The translations under genes were made by a program, and so were the position numbers. Below the pieces are notes generated by a model. The model did no database searches and was not told where the DNA came from. It worked only from the letters and a program-made list of their open reading frames with translations. From Firmicutes bacterium UBA4845 (GTDB lineage: Bacteria > Bacillota > Clostridia > Tissierellales > Sedimentibacteraceae), in contig DHER01000084.1 of NCBI GenBank assembly GCA_002399975.1, forward strand, positions 31,788-95,787: a stretch of DNA of 64,000 bases. The letters are read 5' to 3'. Shown here in pieces: positions 26,302-35,436 of this stretch. Position 1 is the first letter of the stretch. Each line of letters begins with the position of its first letter.

Positions 26302-28476
26302 ATGATTTTAGTATTAGCGGAAAAGCCTTCAGTGGGAAAAGATATAGGCAAAGTTTTAAAATGCAATAAAAGTAAAAATGGATATATGGAAGGAAATAAA
26401 TATATAGTTACCTGGGCTTTGGGTCACTTGGTAACATTGTCTGATCCTGAAAAATATGATTCAAAATATGCTCATTGGGAATTGGAGGATTTGCCTATAA
26501 TTCCAAATACAATGAAGACAGAAGTAATTAAAAAGACAAGGAAACAGTACGGAGTTGTTAAAGGCCTTTTGCTAAGGGATGATGTTAAAGAAATAATAAT
26601 TGCCACCGACGCAGGAAGAGAGGGTGAACTTGTTGCCAGGTGGATTATTGAGAAAGTTCAGGTGAATAAGCCCATAAAAAGGCTCTGGATTTCATCAGTA
26701 ACAGACAAAGCAATAAGAGAAGGATTTGACAGTTTAAAGGACGGCAGACTATACAACAACCTTTATCAGTCGGCATTAGCACGTGCAGAGGCAGACTGGA
26801 TTGTGGGAATAAACGCAACAAGGGCGTTGACATCAAAATACAACGCACAGCTTTCTTGCGGAAGGGTTCAGACTCCTACTATTGCAATGATTGCATCATT
26901 AGAAGATGAAATAAGGAATTTTAAACCTGTGCAATATTACGGAATTGAAGCATCAGCAGGTGGATTTAAATTCATATGGCATGGCAAAAATAACGACACA
27001 AAAACATTTGACAAGGAAAAATGCAGCAATATAATAAACAGCATCAGATCAAAAAATCTGGCAGTTACAAATATATCAAGGAACAAAGCTTTGACACATC
27101 CGCCTCTTTTGTATGATTTGACGGAGCTCCAGAGAGATGCAAACAACAGATACGGTTTTTCAGCAAAAGAAACACTGTCTTTTATGCAATCCCTATATGA
27201 GCGTCACAAGATCCTTACATACCCGAGGACGGATTCAAGGTATTTGACTGAGGATATTGTTGATACATTAAAGGAAAGGGTAAAAGCATGCAGTGTGGGT
27301 CCTTATTCAAGGATAGGATTTAAAATAAGCTCCAACCCTATTAAAGGCAGCAAAAATTTTGTGAATAACAGCAGGGTTTCAGACCATCATGCAATAATTC
27401 CGACAGAACAGCCGGTTATTTTGGAAAAATTAACGGACAGGGAAAGAAAAATATATGATCTTGTTGTTAAAAGGTTTCTGGCCGTATTGTCAAAACCATT
27501 TAAATTTGAAAAAATAGTAATAAATGGAAATATCGGGAATGAAGAATTTTCATCAAAAGGCAGAATAACATTGTCCATGGGATGGAAAGAGGTTTACGGC
27601 AATTATGAGGACGAAGAAATACTTGATGATTATCCCGTCAGTGAATTAAATAAAGTAAAAACAGGCAGTAAACTAAAAGTTGTTTCAATAAATATGACTT
27701 CTGGAGAAACAAAACCTCCGGCGAGATTTACTGAAGCTACTCTTTTATCCGCTATGGAAAATCCGGTCAGGTTCATGAAAAATGCGGACAAAGATCTGAA
27801 AAAGACCATAGGTGAGACTGGAGGGATTGGAACTGTTGCTACAAGAGCTGACATAATTGATAAATTATTTAACAGTTTTACAATTGAAAAAAGAGATAAG
27901 TATATTTATACAACTTCAAAAGGAAGACAGCTTTTGGACCTGGTTCCGAAGGATTTAAAATCACCGGTTTTGACGGCAGAGTGGGAACAGCAGTTAAATG
28001 ATATTGCAAAAGGAAGAACCTACAAAACTAAATTTTTAAATGATATGATTAATTACACCAGGTCAATTATAAAGGAAATTAAAACAAGCGAAAAAAAATT
28101 TGTTCATGACAACGAAACAAGGGAAAAATGCCCTGATTGCGGAAGTTACCTTTTAGAGGTGAAGGGCAAAAAAGGAACCATGCTTGTATGCCAGAACAGA
28201 GAATGTGGTTACAGGAAGGGAATTGCTCAGATAACAAATGCAAGATGCCCAAACTGCCACAAAAAATTGGAATTAAAAGGTGAAGGAGAAAGAAGAATTT
28301 TTGTTTGCAAATGCGGCTATCGTGAAAAACTATCTGCATTTAATAAGAGAAAACAAAAAGAAAAAAATTCCATATCCAAAAGAGAAGCAGAAAAATATTT
28401 AGCAAAGCAGAATAAAAAACAGAATGAAAATATCAATACTGCTTTAGCTGACGCTCTATCAAAACTAAAACTTTAA
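26302..28476 (+). CDS. topB: DNA topoisomerase III
   Basis: Type IA topoisomerase that decatenates and resolves recombination intermediates. About 724 residues: TOPRIM (ILVLAEKPSVGKDIGKVL, ATDAGREGELVARW), active-site tyrosine in ILTYPRTDSRYLTED, GYIGTRATRADII-type block (GGIGTVATRADIIDKL), and C-terminal zinc ribbons (CPDCGSYLLE...CQNREC, CPNCHKKL...CKCG). I start at ATG 26302, 8 nt after AAAGGA; the GTG at 26296 sits too close to that site. Confidence 0.95.
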   Translation: MILVLAEKPSVGKDIGKVLKCNKSKNGYMEGNKYIVTWALGHLVTLSDPEKYDSKYAHWELEDLPIIPNTMKTEVIKKTRKQYGVVKGLLLRDDVKEIIIATDAGREGELVARWIIEKVQVNKPIKRLWISSVTDKAIREGFDSLKDGRLYNNLYQSALARAEADWIVGINATRALTSKYNAQLSCGRVQTPTIAMIASLEDEIRNFKPVQYYGIEASAGGFKFIWHGKNNDTKTFDKEKCSNIINSIRSKNLAVTNISRNKALTHPPLLYDLTELQRDANNRYGFSAKETLSFMQSLYERHKILTYPRTDSRYLTEDIVDTLKERVKACSVGPYSRIGFKISSNPIKGSKNFVNNSRVSDHHAIIPTEQPVILEKLTDRERKIYDLVVKRFLAVLSKPFKFEKIVINGNIGNEEFSSKGRITLSMGWKEVYGNYEDEEILDDYPVSELNKVKTGSKLKVVSINMTSGETKPPARFTEATLLSAMENPVRFMKNADKDLKKTIGETGGIGTVATRADIIDKLFNSFTIEKRDKYIYTTSKGRQLLDLVPKDLKSPVLTAEWEQQLNDIAKGRTYKTKFLNDMINYTRSIIKEIKTSEKKFVHDNETREKCPDCGSYLLEVKGKKGTMLVCQNRECGYRKGIAQITNARCPNCHKKLELKGEGERRIFVCKCGYREKLSAFNKRKQKEKNSISKREAEKYLAKQNKKQNENINTALADALSKLKL

Positions 28477-28501
28477 AGATGTTTATACGGAAAGGACAGA
28501 T

Positions 28502-29374
28502 ATGGAAATTTCAGAAAAAAACAATCAAATAATTATCCAGAACATAAAAGATTTTAATGTGACTCATATATTTAATTGTGGCCAGTGTTTCAGATGGAAC
28601 ATGGAAGCGGACGGATCTTATACGGGGGTAGTTAAAGACAAAGTAATAAACGTGGAGCAGGAAGGCTCCACTGTAATATTTAATAATATGGATATGGAAG
28701 GTTATGAAAATATAATAAAAGAATATTTTGATTTAAACACGGACTACTCTGAAATAAAAAGATCTGTAAATACTGATGAAATTATGTCAGAAGCAATAAA
28801 ATTCGGCAGCGGAATAAGAATTTTAAATCAGGAAGAATGGGAAACGATGATTTCCTTCATGATTTCAGCAAACAACAGAATACCGATGATTAAAAGGGTT
28901 ATAGAAAATTTAAGTTCATGCTTCGGAGAATTTATATGTAATTATAGAGGCAGGAATTATTATACATTTCCCGAAGCTGAGAAACTGGCTGAAGCTGATG
29001 TGGAAAAAATCCGTGAATGCAAGGCTGGATTCAGATCTCCAAGGTTAAAGAATGCTGCTGTAAGATTTTTAAATGAAAAAGATGTGGCTTATAATATAAA
29101 AAACAAGAGTTACGATGAAGGGCTTGCATATCTTAAAACTTATGAGGGTATTGGGAATAAGGTTGCAAACTGTATTCTTTTGTTTTCAATGAGGAAGTTT
29201 GATACTTTTCCTGTGGATGTATGGGTGAGAAGGGTTATGCAGACCTTGTATGTGGACAAGGATACAAAGGACGCAGATATCAGGAAGTTCGCTGAAAATA
29301 AATTTGGAAAACTGTCAGGTTACGCTCAACAATATCTTTTTTATTATTCTCGTGAAAATGGTATTGGAAAGTGA
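28502..29374 (+). CDS. ogg: 8-oxoguanine DNA glycosylase (OGG1 type)
   Basis: Bifunctional base-excision glycosylase. 290 residues: N-terminal OGG domain with HIFNCGQCFRW, then the helix-hairpin-helix-GPD core (LKTYEGIGNKVANCILLFSMRKFDTFPVDVWVRRVMQ), where the lysine after GIGN is the expected nucleophile and the aspartate of PVDVW the catalytic acid. 25 bp after topB and probably co-transcribed. It ends just before the tRNA promoter. Confidence 0.92.
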   Translation: MEISEKNNQIIIQNIKDFNVTHIFNCGQCFRWNMEADGSYTGVVKDKVINVEQEGSTVIFNNMDMEGYENIIKEYFDLNTDYSEIKRSVNTDEIMSEAIKFGSGIRILNQEEWETMISFMISANNRIPMIKRVIENLSSCFGEFICNYRGRNYYTFPEAEKLAEADVEKIRECKAGFRSPRLKNAAVRFLNEKDVAYNIKNKSYDEGLAYLKTYEGIGNKVANCILLFSMRKFDTFPVDVWVRRVMQTLYVDKDTKDADIRKFAENKFGKLSGYAQQYLFYYSRENGIGK

Positions 29375-29403
29375 TTGACAAACGTGTATTAATTGGCTAT
29401 AAT
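29375..29403 (+). promoter_or_regulatory. Promoter of tRNA-Pro
   Basis: TTGACA and TATAAT, both perfect, 17-nt spacer, ending 13 bp before the tRNA 5' end. It starts right at the ogg stop codon. Confidence 0.9.
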
Positions 29404-29416
29404 ATATTATTGTTGT

Positions 29417-29490
29417 CGGGGTGTAGCGAAGTTTGGTATCGCGCATGGTTCGGGACCATGAGGCCGAAGGTTCAAATCCTTTCACTCCGA
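29417..29490 (+). tRNA. tRNA-Pro (anticodon CGG)
   Basis: 74 nt folding into a full cloverleaf: acceptor CGGGGTG/CACTCCG (one G-U), D-stem GCGA/TCGC, anticodon stem CATGG/CCATG with loop TTCGGGA (anticodon CGG, reads CCG), 5-nt variable loop, T-stem GAAGG/CCTTT with TTCAAAT loop, discriminator A. CCA is not encoded. Its 3' part is the attachment site of the inovirus-like provirus that follows and remains intact. Confidence 0.95.
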
Positions 29491-29494
29491 TTTT
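29471..29494. repeat. attL: 24-bp core repeat in tRNA-Pro 3' end
   Basis: Identical over 24 bp to 38149-38172. Covers the T-loop through the discriminator base plus TTTT. Typical of integration by a tyrosine recombinase into a tRNA gene with restoration of its 3' end. Confidence 0.93.
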
Positions 29495-29532
29495 AGCATA
29501 CAATCATTGAAAAAGAGCCGTTTTAAGGCCCT

Positions 29533-30480
29533 TTAAATTTTTATTTTAGAGTTATTTTTTACTAACCTATCACACGTAGAAATCTTAGAATAATCACTCT
29601 GCATATAGTATCTTGCTAAGTGAACGTACTTCCGGCAGGTACTTAAATCTTCATGACCCAGTATCAACTGCAAATTAAACATATCCCCGCCGTTAATTAT
29701 ATATCTTGTAGCAAATGTATGCCGAAGCAGATGAGGATTAAACTTCTTAAATCCAACTTTATGACGTAGACGGCATATAACACTTGTAACAGCCTTATCG
29801 GTCATACGAAGCCTATATTTACTAAGAAATAAAGCCTGTTCATCCACACTGTCAGGAATACGATACAATGTCATATACTTATAAAGAGCCTTTTTAAAAC
29901 TTAAAGAAATAGGCACATATCTATCCTTAAAACCCTTAGCTTCATTAATTTTAATCATGTTGCTATTTAAAATAACATCAGATACATTCAAATTACAAAC
30001 CTCCGAAAGCCTTAATCCTGCATCAACCATAGAAAGAAATATGCATTCATTTCTAACCGAAAGCTCACAATTAGAAAATGTCATCAACACTGTTTCAATT
30101 TGCTGTTCAGTTAATATTTCCTTTATTTTCTTAGGCTTTTTAACAATCTGAACTTTATCAAATAATTTACTGCTTATATATCCATTATTATAGAGATATA
30201 TAATAAAAGTCCTTACGTGAGTCATGTAAGTATTAACAGTAGTTCTCGTAAGCTTCTGACCTGGACGGCCAGACCAATAATTATTTCCTATAAAATCACG
30301 CTCTAAAAGATTTTTCTGATAAGACTTAATTAAATTAACCGATAATTCTGATACATCTACATCATTTGTAAAATCAACAAAATAACCTAAAACCCTTGTA
30401 TACTGCTTAACAGTTTTTTTACTATTACCTTTAATCTCATTATCCATAAGAAACATATCAACCAACTTGCTAAGTTTCAT
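29533..30480 (-). CDS. Tyrosine recombinase/integrase of the provirus
   Basis: 315 residues: N-terminal SAM-like core-binding domain, then the catalytic domain with the first arginine in DAGLRLSEVCNL, HLLRHTFATRYI (H-x-x-R), the helper histidine in LGHEDLSTC and nucleophile tyrosine in RKYVHL. XerC/D-like in length. It lies next to attL, the normal place for an integrase acting on the adjoining tRNA site. Probably excises and integrates the circular phage genome. It ends 39 bp from the att core. Confidence 0.93.
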   Translation of the reverse strand: MKLSKLVDMFLMDNEIKGNSKKTVKQYTRVLGYFVDFTNDVDVSELSVNLIKSYQKNLLERDFIGNNYWSGRPGQKLTRTTVNTYMTHVRTFIIYLYNNGYISSKLFDKVQIVKKPKKIKEILTEQQIETVLMTFSNCELSVRNECIFLSMVDAGLRLSEVCNLNVSDVILNSNMIKINEAKGFKDRYVPISLSFKKALYKYMTLYRIPDSVDEQALFLSKYRLRMTDKAVTSVICRLRHKVGFKKFNPHLLRHTFATRYIINGGDMFNLQLILGHEDLSTCRKYVHLARYYMQSDYSKISTCDRLVKNNSKIKI

Positions 30481-30545
30481 GCTTTATTCTCCTAAAAACT
30501 TATGTTCGATTTTATATTTACATTTACAGAAAAAAATAGTATAAT

Positions 30546-32066
30546 TCAAGTAAAGATTTCACCTGTTTCAAGGTCAACAATACCATAAACAGGACGGTTA
30601 TATACGGATGCATCTGTATCTATCTTATTATTGAGCAGGTGCATTTTTTTATACTTGTACATCTTAAGCTTGTACATATCGTTATCATTCAAAGAAGATA
30701 CAAACTGTAAGATATCCTCATAAACACTTGTACCTGTCCTATCCTCATACACATTAAAAGTACTAATAGCACGTGCAGCATTAAGCTTTACAAGCTCCTT
30801 ATTCAATGTGCTGGTATACTCTCTAACAAGTTTTATATCCTCCGGAGGTATAATTACATCCACAAGTCTGGTATTACGAAGACGCTTCCAAAACGGAGCG
30901 TAATCACGACGACTTTTATTAATATCCTTACTTTCATCAAACTTTTCAACAAAACGTAAGGTATCATTTGTAAGATAATCAATTACCAATGGCCTAAAAT
31001 CAAGCTCCGTCATAACATCAGCAAGAACACCTTCACGGCCACGAAAATTTTTAAAATTTATACTTCTGAAAAATTTACGCTTAGTCTGATATTCAAAATT
31101 AAGTATCATATTCACTTTCGGAGTCAGCATATCCGCAAATTCCACCAAATCATCATAATTATTTATTTTAGTTCCATTTTGCTGATTAAGATAACCAGCT
31201 ATACGATTCTTAATAACGACATCCTGACCGTAATCATAATAAAATTTTAGCCTGGCCTTATGAAGATACTGCCAGGAACCACGCTTAAAGCATTCCTCAT
31301 AAACGTAAAAATCATACCGGCTTATTAAGCCATGGAAAAGCCACACCTTTAAAAACCAAGGTTTATAACCCATTTCAACAACTTCCTTACTTTTTAAATA
31401 AGCACGAAACAATATATTATTTGAAGTCAGGCGGCCCATACGTAAATAATCGAAATCAACACCTTCATCGCCAACAAAGCGGCCATGCATATCAAACTCA
31501 TGGAGCCGAGAAACGCGCATCTGCGCAATATTTTTAGGATTAAAAAATACTTCAACGTCCTGGACATAATTTGTATGCCAGCAAAAATCAATCCTGTTAC
31601 TCTTCACACAAGAAACATTAATTCCATATTCGGATAATATTTTTTCCAAATCGGAAAATGAATACTCTAAAGCTTTTACTATACCATGAAGCCAAAGGAA
31701 ATAACTCCGAAGCTGAACTATAATATTCGGAGTCTCCTTATTTTTTACATTTTCAGCAATAAGGAAAAGATATTCATCCGGAAGCTCCACATCATACTTA
31801 TACTGTCCAAAAGTATATCCATTACACAAATATTGAGAACCTAAACTTGACTTCTTAAAATCACTTTTTAAGGCGGCTTCTTTATCTGCTTTAAGTACAT
31901 TAATAAATTTCTTAAAATTAGATTCATCACATTCAATATTAACCGAATAATAATAAGTATCTATGTTATGTAAAAATTTCTGACGTTTGAAATCAAACCA
32001 ATATACATTGTCCTTATTATCAAATTCACCATAAATTAATGTATTATTTACATACTTATCTATCAT
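30546..32066 (-). CDS. Phage replication initiation protein (rolling-circle Rep candidate)
   Basis: 506 residues from MIDKYVNNTL, chosen because AGGAGT lies about 8 nt upstream. The segment KSNRIDFCWHTNYVQDVEVFF resembles the R-x-D motif of Rep_trans/phage replication initiation factors; LNFEYQTKRKFFRSINFKNFRG and many aromatic residues also fit. A catalytic tyrosine cannot be picked with certainty. Position beside integrase and next to hairpin-rich non-coding DNA supports a nicking role. Alternative: another phage replication protein. It lacks helicase motifs. Confidence 0.7.
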   Translation of the reverse strand: MIDKYVNNTLIYGEFDNKDNVYWFDFKRQKFLHNIDTYYYSVNIECDESNFKKFINVLKADKEAALKSDFKKSSLGSQYLCNGYTFGQYKYDVELPDEYLFLIAENVKNKETPNIIVQLRSYFLWLHGIVKALEYSFSDLEKILSEYGINVSCVKSNRIDFCWHTNYVQDVEVFFNPKNIAQMRVSRLHEFDMHGRFVGDEGVDFDYLRMGRLTSNNILFRAYLKSKEVVEMGYKPWFLKVWLFHGLISRYDFYVYEECFKRGSWQYLHKARLKFYYDYGQDVVIKNRIAGYLNQQNGTKINNYDDLVEFADMLTPKVNMILNFEYQTKRKFFRSINFKNFRGREGVLADVMTELDFRPLVIDYLTNDTLRFVEKFDESKDINKSRRDYAPFWKRLRNTRLVDVIIPPEDIKLVREYTSTLNKELVKLNAARAISTFNVYEDRTGTSVYEDILQFVSSLNDNDMYKLKMYKYKKMHLLNNKIDTDASVYNRPVYGIVDLETGEIFT

Positions 32067-32173
32067 AAATATAAACTCCTCTAATTTGCGCAATACGCTG
32101 TATGCGCAAACCATTTTATTATAATTTTGCTTTGAAATTTACAGAAATTTTGCTAAATTTATATGTATTTTCA

Positions 32174-32350
32174 TGGGGCGTGTTACAAGGCTGCCCCACT
32201 ATATTTAAAATTGCATAAAATACATTAAACTATGCAAAATTAAAAGAAACGAACACGAACAGTTCCGGAGCTCAGAAGAGTACCGGAAAATATGTGTTCG
32301 TATTAATTTAACAGTCATGGCCGGCTAACGCCAGGCAATGACTGTTAAAT
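32174..32350. other. Cluster of three hairpins: candidate phage origin, packaging signal or terminator
   Basis: In the gap between coat genes and rep: TGGGGC/GCCCCA (32174-32198); nested ACGAACAC/GTGTTCGT with inner TTCCGG/CCGGAA (32249-32301); and a perfect 13-bp ATTTAACAGTCAT/ATGACTGTTAAAT (32306-32350). In filamentous phages the non-coding region with several hairpins holds the strand origins and packaging signal, and a terminator follows the coat gene. The 13-bp hairpin begins right after the coat stop codon, so it may be that terminator. Confidence 0.6.
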
Positions 32351-32353
32351 TTA

Positions 32354-32491
32354 CTATCTTACAAAAGACTTAATTATTCGAGGAATAAGCCTAATTCCGA
32401 AAATCAATGCAAAAAGAGTACCGGCGACAGGAAGAATAGCATTAATATTCTCTATAAGTGTAGTCTGTATAGTAGCAAGTACAGCTTCCAT
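32354..32491 (-). CDS. Major coat protein candidate 1 (45 aa)
   Basis: Tiny gene missed by ordinary length cut-offs. It has an acidic start (MEAVLATIQTTLIENIN), one hydrophobic helix (ILPVAGTLFALIFGIRLI) and a basic end (PRIIKSFVR): exactly the layout of filamentous phage major coat proteins. GGAGG stands 9 nt upstream. Its second half is nearly identical in pattern to the protein encoded just upstream, so the pair arose by duplication. No separate signal peptide is evident. Confidence 0.8.
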   Translation of the reverse strand: MEAVLATIQTTLIENINAILPVAGTLFALIFGIRLIPRIIKSFVR

Positions 32492-32524
32492 CTAAAAACC
32501 TCCTTTCTTACAGAAAAAAACACA

Positions 32525-32677
32525 TTAGCGTACAAATGACTTAATTAAACGTGGTATCAACTTTATACCGAAATACAAGGCAAAAAGAGTACCGGCAACT
32601 GGTAATATAGAAGTAATATTACCTGACAAAGCTGTCTGTAAAGAAGTTAATGCAGCTTCAAAAGCAGTTGGCTCCAT
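32525..32677 (-). CDS. Major coat protein candidate 2 (50 aa), paralogue of candidate 1
   Basis: MEPTAFEAALTSLQ..., then ILPVAGTLFALYFGIKLIPR and IKSFVR. Shares ILPVAGTLFAL-x-FGI-x-LIPR-x-IKSFVR with the neighbouring gene; N-termini differ. AGGAGG lies 8 nt upstream. Two tandem coat paralogues could give a mixed capsid or reflect one used at the virion tip. Single membrane helix and C-terminal lysine/arginine for DNA contact agree with family design. Confidence 0.8.
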   Translation of the reverse strand: MEPTAFEAALTSLQTALSGNITSILPVAGTLFALYFGIKLIPRLIKSFVR

Positions 32678-32692
32678 ATCAACACCTCCTAT

Positions 32693-32851
32693 TTAAAATA
32701 AAAAATCTTTTAAAATTTGATACAATATGACAATTATGATAAAAATAATCATAAATGACAGCAATAATACAAAAGCATTTTTTAAAAAGTCTAAGTCTAA
32801 AATAATTTGCTGCAAAAAAGATGTATAATCTATACTTTCTATTTCTTCCAC
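32693..32851 (-). CDS. Small single-TM phage protein (52 aa), minor coat candidate
   Basis: GTG start behind AGGTG. Acidic N-terminus (MEEIESIDYTSFLQQIILDL), then a long helix rich in I, L, F (FVLLLSFMIIFIIIVILYQI) and a short tail. Lies between the ATPase and coat genes, where filamentous phages keep pVII/pIX-like tip proteins. The stop is 15 bp from the next start. Function is inferred only from size and place. Confidence 0.6.
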   Translation of the reverse strand: MEEIESIDYTSFLQQIILDLDFLKNAFVLLLSFMIIFIIIVILYQILKDFLF

Positions 32852-32868
32852 GCAAAACACCTACTTTC

Positions 32869-33465
32869 CTAATTAACACCAAGTTTCCGAATAACCTCAA
32901 AAGTGTCGTAAAAATCAAAATATTCATTTAAAACAACAAATCTATCTGTAAACAATGACTTACGCTTATCAACAGTGTGTAAATATCCAATCTGATTATA
33001 AAAAGTATTAACCTGAACCCGACCATACTTAGCACAATGGACAATATACCGTACAAGCGTTCTGAACTGTTTATCAACATCATCATAGACTTGTGCAGTA
33101 CCCATTATACGTATATTCATTTTCCGATTTTGCGTCAACAAACTAAAAAAATCTGACGGCATGTTTTTCCAATCACGAGAATTTATCAAATTAGAAATTT
33201 CATCAAGGCATACAACCGAATCATGCGGAATAGAAAAAAGATCTTTCCAAGAAGATATAGAACCGGTCTGAAAGACAAGGCCGTAATTACTATATACGCT
33301 ATAGCCTTTATCGTGAAGCAACTTAGCAGTAAGCGACATAGACAAAGTTTTGCCTTGTCCATAAAGGCCACAAAAAATCCAGATACCGGATATATCTTTT
33401 TTTACCTTATTATTGTTTATTAGATCTAAAAAAGTATACTTAGCAAGATGAAATAAATTGATCAT
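32869..33465 (-). CDS. Zot/pI-like filamentous phage assembly ATPase
   Basis: 198 residues with Walker A GLYGQGKT (33-40) and Walker B VVCLDE (84-89), followed by a sensor-like LLTQNRKMNIRIMGTAQ, as in Zot/pI (PF05707-type) proteins that drive phage extrusion. Start at 33465 is preceded by AGAGGAT. Unlike M13 pI it has no clear C-terminal membrane helix; a hydrophobic anchor may be supplied by the neighbouring small proteins. This is the strongest single marker of an inovirus here. Confidence 0.85.
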   Translation of the reverse strand: MINLFHLAKYTFLDLINNNKVKKDISGIWIFCGLYGQGKTLSMSLTAKLLHDKGYSVYSNYGLVFQTGSISSWKDLFSIPHDSVVCLDEISNLINSRDWKNMPSDFFSLLTQNRKMNIRIMGTAQVYDDVDKQFRTLVRYIVHCAKYGRVQVNTFYNQIGYLHTVDKRKSLFTDRFVVLNEYFDFYDTFEVIRKLGVN

Positions 33466-33692
33466 ATTACTATCCTCTCTATAAGAAATTTTATAAAATA
33501 AAACAAAAGACGCCAGGATAAAAATCCTGCATAAATCAAAAGACACGTGAAAAATTCTGAAACTGGTAAATAATAATTGACTGTATTAAAAACATCATAA
33601 ATAGCAACAAAACTAAAAGTCAAGTTATCAGGCAATGAAGGAAGTAAATTCACCAGTGAAGCAATAAGATTAATGAAAAAATCAACTATCAT
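33462..33692 (-). CDS. pVI-like (DUF2523-like) minor coat membrane protein
   Basis: 76 residues from MIVDFFINLIASLV, with two or three hydrophobic segments (ending FFTCLLIYAGFLSWRLLFYFIKFLIERIV). It lies between the pIII-like gene and the ATPase, overlapping both by a few bases, which is the usual place of pVI/DUF2523 proteins that hold the adsorption protein to the virion end. GGGTG precedes the start. The longer in-frame ORF to 33758 is unlikely. Confidence 0.68.
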   Translation of the reverse strand: MIVDFFINLIASLVNLLPSLPDNLTFSFVAIYDVFNTVNYYLPVSEFFTCLLIYAGFLSWRLLFYFIKFLIERIVI

Positions 33693-35310
33693 TTCCAAAC
33701 ACCCCCATAATTTTTTTATATAAAAGCCATGCGAATAGTAGATATACAAAAGCTGCAAAAAAATTGCGGAAATATTTAAAATAAGAATTATTTAATTCAA
33801 CCTTTTGTATATAACCACCCGGAAAAGGTATATTCAACGTAATAAATTCATCATTAAAATTAGTACGAAAATCAATAGTAACATTTAGCTTTGACTGCAA
33901 TAAAGGTAAAACAGTATCTTGCAAGCTTGATGTAGGTATAAATAATTCTTTTAAACCATCTGTTATTAATCTTGGTATTGTGAATATAAATTTTAATATA
34001 TTTAATAATGCTTTTAAAATATCACCTAAAATGGGAATATTTAAAATCCATTCTCCAACGCTACCAACCGGTTCTGGTATAGGCTCTTCCGGGTCTGGGT
34101 CTGTACCTGGACCAGGGTCTGTACCTGGATCAGGATTGGTGCCAGTGTTGTCATCGGGAGTATATCTAGGGTCAAAATCCGTAGGAATACCGGCAATATC
34201 AGGAACTACAATATTTTGTATATCTGTATAATCAGAATCTATTAAATTATTAATATCATCCACATCATAGAACAAAGATTCAGGATCAACCAAAATATTT
34301 CCGTCAACTACCAAATCAGGATCAACGGGAATATATAAATACTCATCCGGACCATTAGAAGTATACTCCAAAGGTGTATCTATAATGCCAGGAATCATAC
34401 CTTCATTAAGCTCAACGGCATTATAATTAGTCATTTCCGTATAATAATTACCAATTTTATAATAAGCAATTTGAGACGCTGAAATCCAAGGATTTACAAA
34501 AGTATTATAATAAGAATGAGGATATTGAGGACCGAGATTTAAAACAGATCCCGGACCGTCTATAAAAGTAAAATACTTATCATCCAACCATTGCAATTCA
34601 AGATCATTTATAAACCATAATTTCTCATAAGTGTCAGGATCGAAAGGAATTGCAAACCCACCACCTGAAACACTAAAAACACCAGGCTCATAACATTTAA
34701 TTGTCATAGGCCAAGTGGCAAAATCATCTTCGCTGTATTCACCAATTATACTACCATCAGGGCTATAAAAAGTAATACATGGTTCAGCAATATCATAATC
34801 ATATATACCTAATTCAACATTAGAAAAATCTTGAATAGGTATTAAATCACTTGCAGGCTCGGAAACACCATCATCATAAAGGCTTGCTAAATGTGCTACT
34901 ATCCAAGCTTTAGCAATCTCGAAAAGAGCAGTATGTATAGGAATATAATACTTCTTTGGCTCTTCAGGTTTTTCAGGATCAGGCTCTTGTTTATAGTTTT
35001 CATTAATAATAAGTTTCCATTCAAAGGCCTGTGTTTTACCAGGATACCATTCAGATTCACGGAGAGCGTATTGGTATAAATGTTCAGTTAAAGACATAAT
35101 ATCGGAATTAAACTGTTTGATATCATCATAAATCATACCGCAACCTATCAAAAGAAAAGGAGAAATATATGCCAAAGTTTCATAAGACATAGCAACCGTA
35201 GCAGCATAAACATAATTATTTTGAAATGGCGTCATAATCGTTGATATTAATATAAGAATTATAATTATAAATAATAAAACTCTTTTTATTTTTATGAATC
35301 TGTTTTTCAT
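33682..35310 (-). CDS. pIII-like adsorption/minor coat protein
   Basis: 542 residues: N-terminal signal peptide (KIKRVLLFIIIILILIST, cleavage probably after VYA), a large extracellular domain rich in Y, D and P, a low-complexity linker (DPGTDPGPGTDPDPEEP) near residue 400, a C-terminal domain with amphipathic helices, and one terminal membrane helix (FFAAFVYLLFAWLLYKKI). This N-domain, flexible linker, C-domain, anchor arrangement mirrors pIII of filamentous phages, which binds the host receptor and releases the virion. Sequence identity to a known pIII is not claimed. Confidence 0.75.
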   Translation of the reverse strand: MKNRFIKIKRVLLFIIIILILISTIMTPFQNNYVYAATVAMSYETLAYISPFLLIGCGMIYDDIKQFNSDIMSLTEHLYQYALRESEWYPGKTQAFEWKLIINENYKQEPDPEKPEEPKKYYIPIHTALFEIAKAWIVAHLASLYDDGVSEPASDLIPIQDFSNVELGIYDYDIAEPCITFYSPDGSIIGEYSEDDFATWPMTIKCYEPGVFSVSGGGFAIPFDPDTYEKLWFINDLELQWLDDKYFTFIDGPGSVLNLGPQYPHSYYNTFVNPWISASQIAYYKIGNYYTEMTNYNAVELNEGMIPGIIDTPLEYTSNGPDEYLYIPVDPDLVVDGNILVDPESLFYDVDDINNLIDSDYTDIQNIVVPDIAGIPTDFDPRYTPDDNTGTNPDPGTDPGPGTDPDPEEPIPEPVGSVGEWILNIPILGDILKALLNILKFIFTIPRLITDGLKELFIPTSSLQDTVLPLLQSKLNVTIDFRTNFNDEFITLNIPFPGGYIQKVELNNSYFKYFRNFFAAFVYLLFAWLLYKKIMGVFGNDS

Positions 35311-35436
35311 AAAAAAACCTCATTTACCTAAAAGATAATTTTCTTTTTTTATAAAATAGGCATTTAACAAGCCTTTCAAGGTCTGATATTTCCGGATTTT
35401 CAACTAAATGGTTAGAATAAGGCTAAAGCCTATTCT

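Noticed and set aside
32679..32927. 82-codon - strand frame overlapping the small TM gene
   Set aside because: Another frame with a better binding site encodes a clean single-TM protein; this one overlaps the ATPase gene and is K/R/F/Y-biased shadow.
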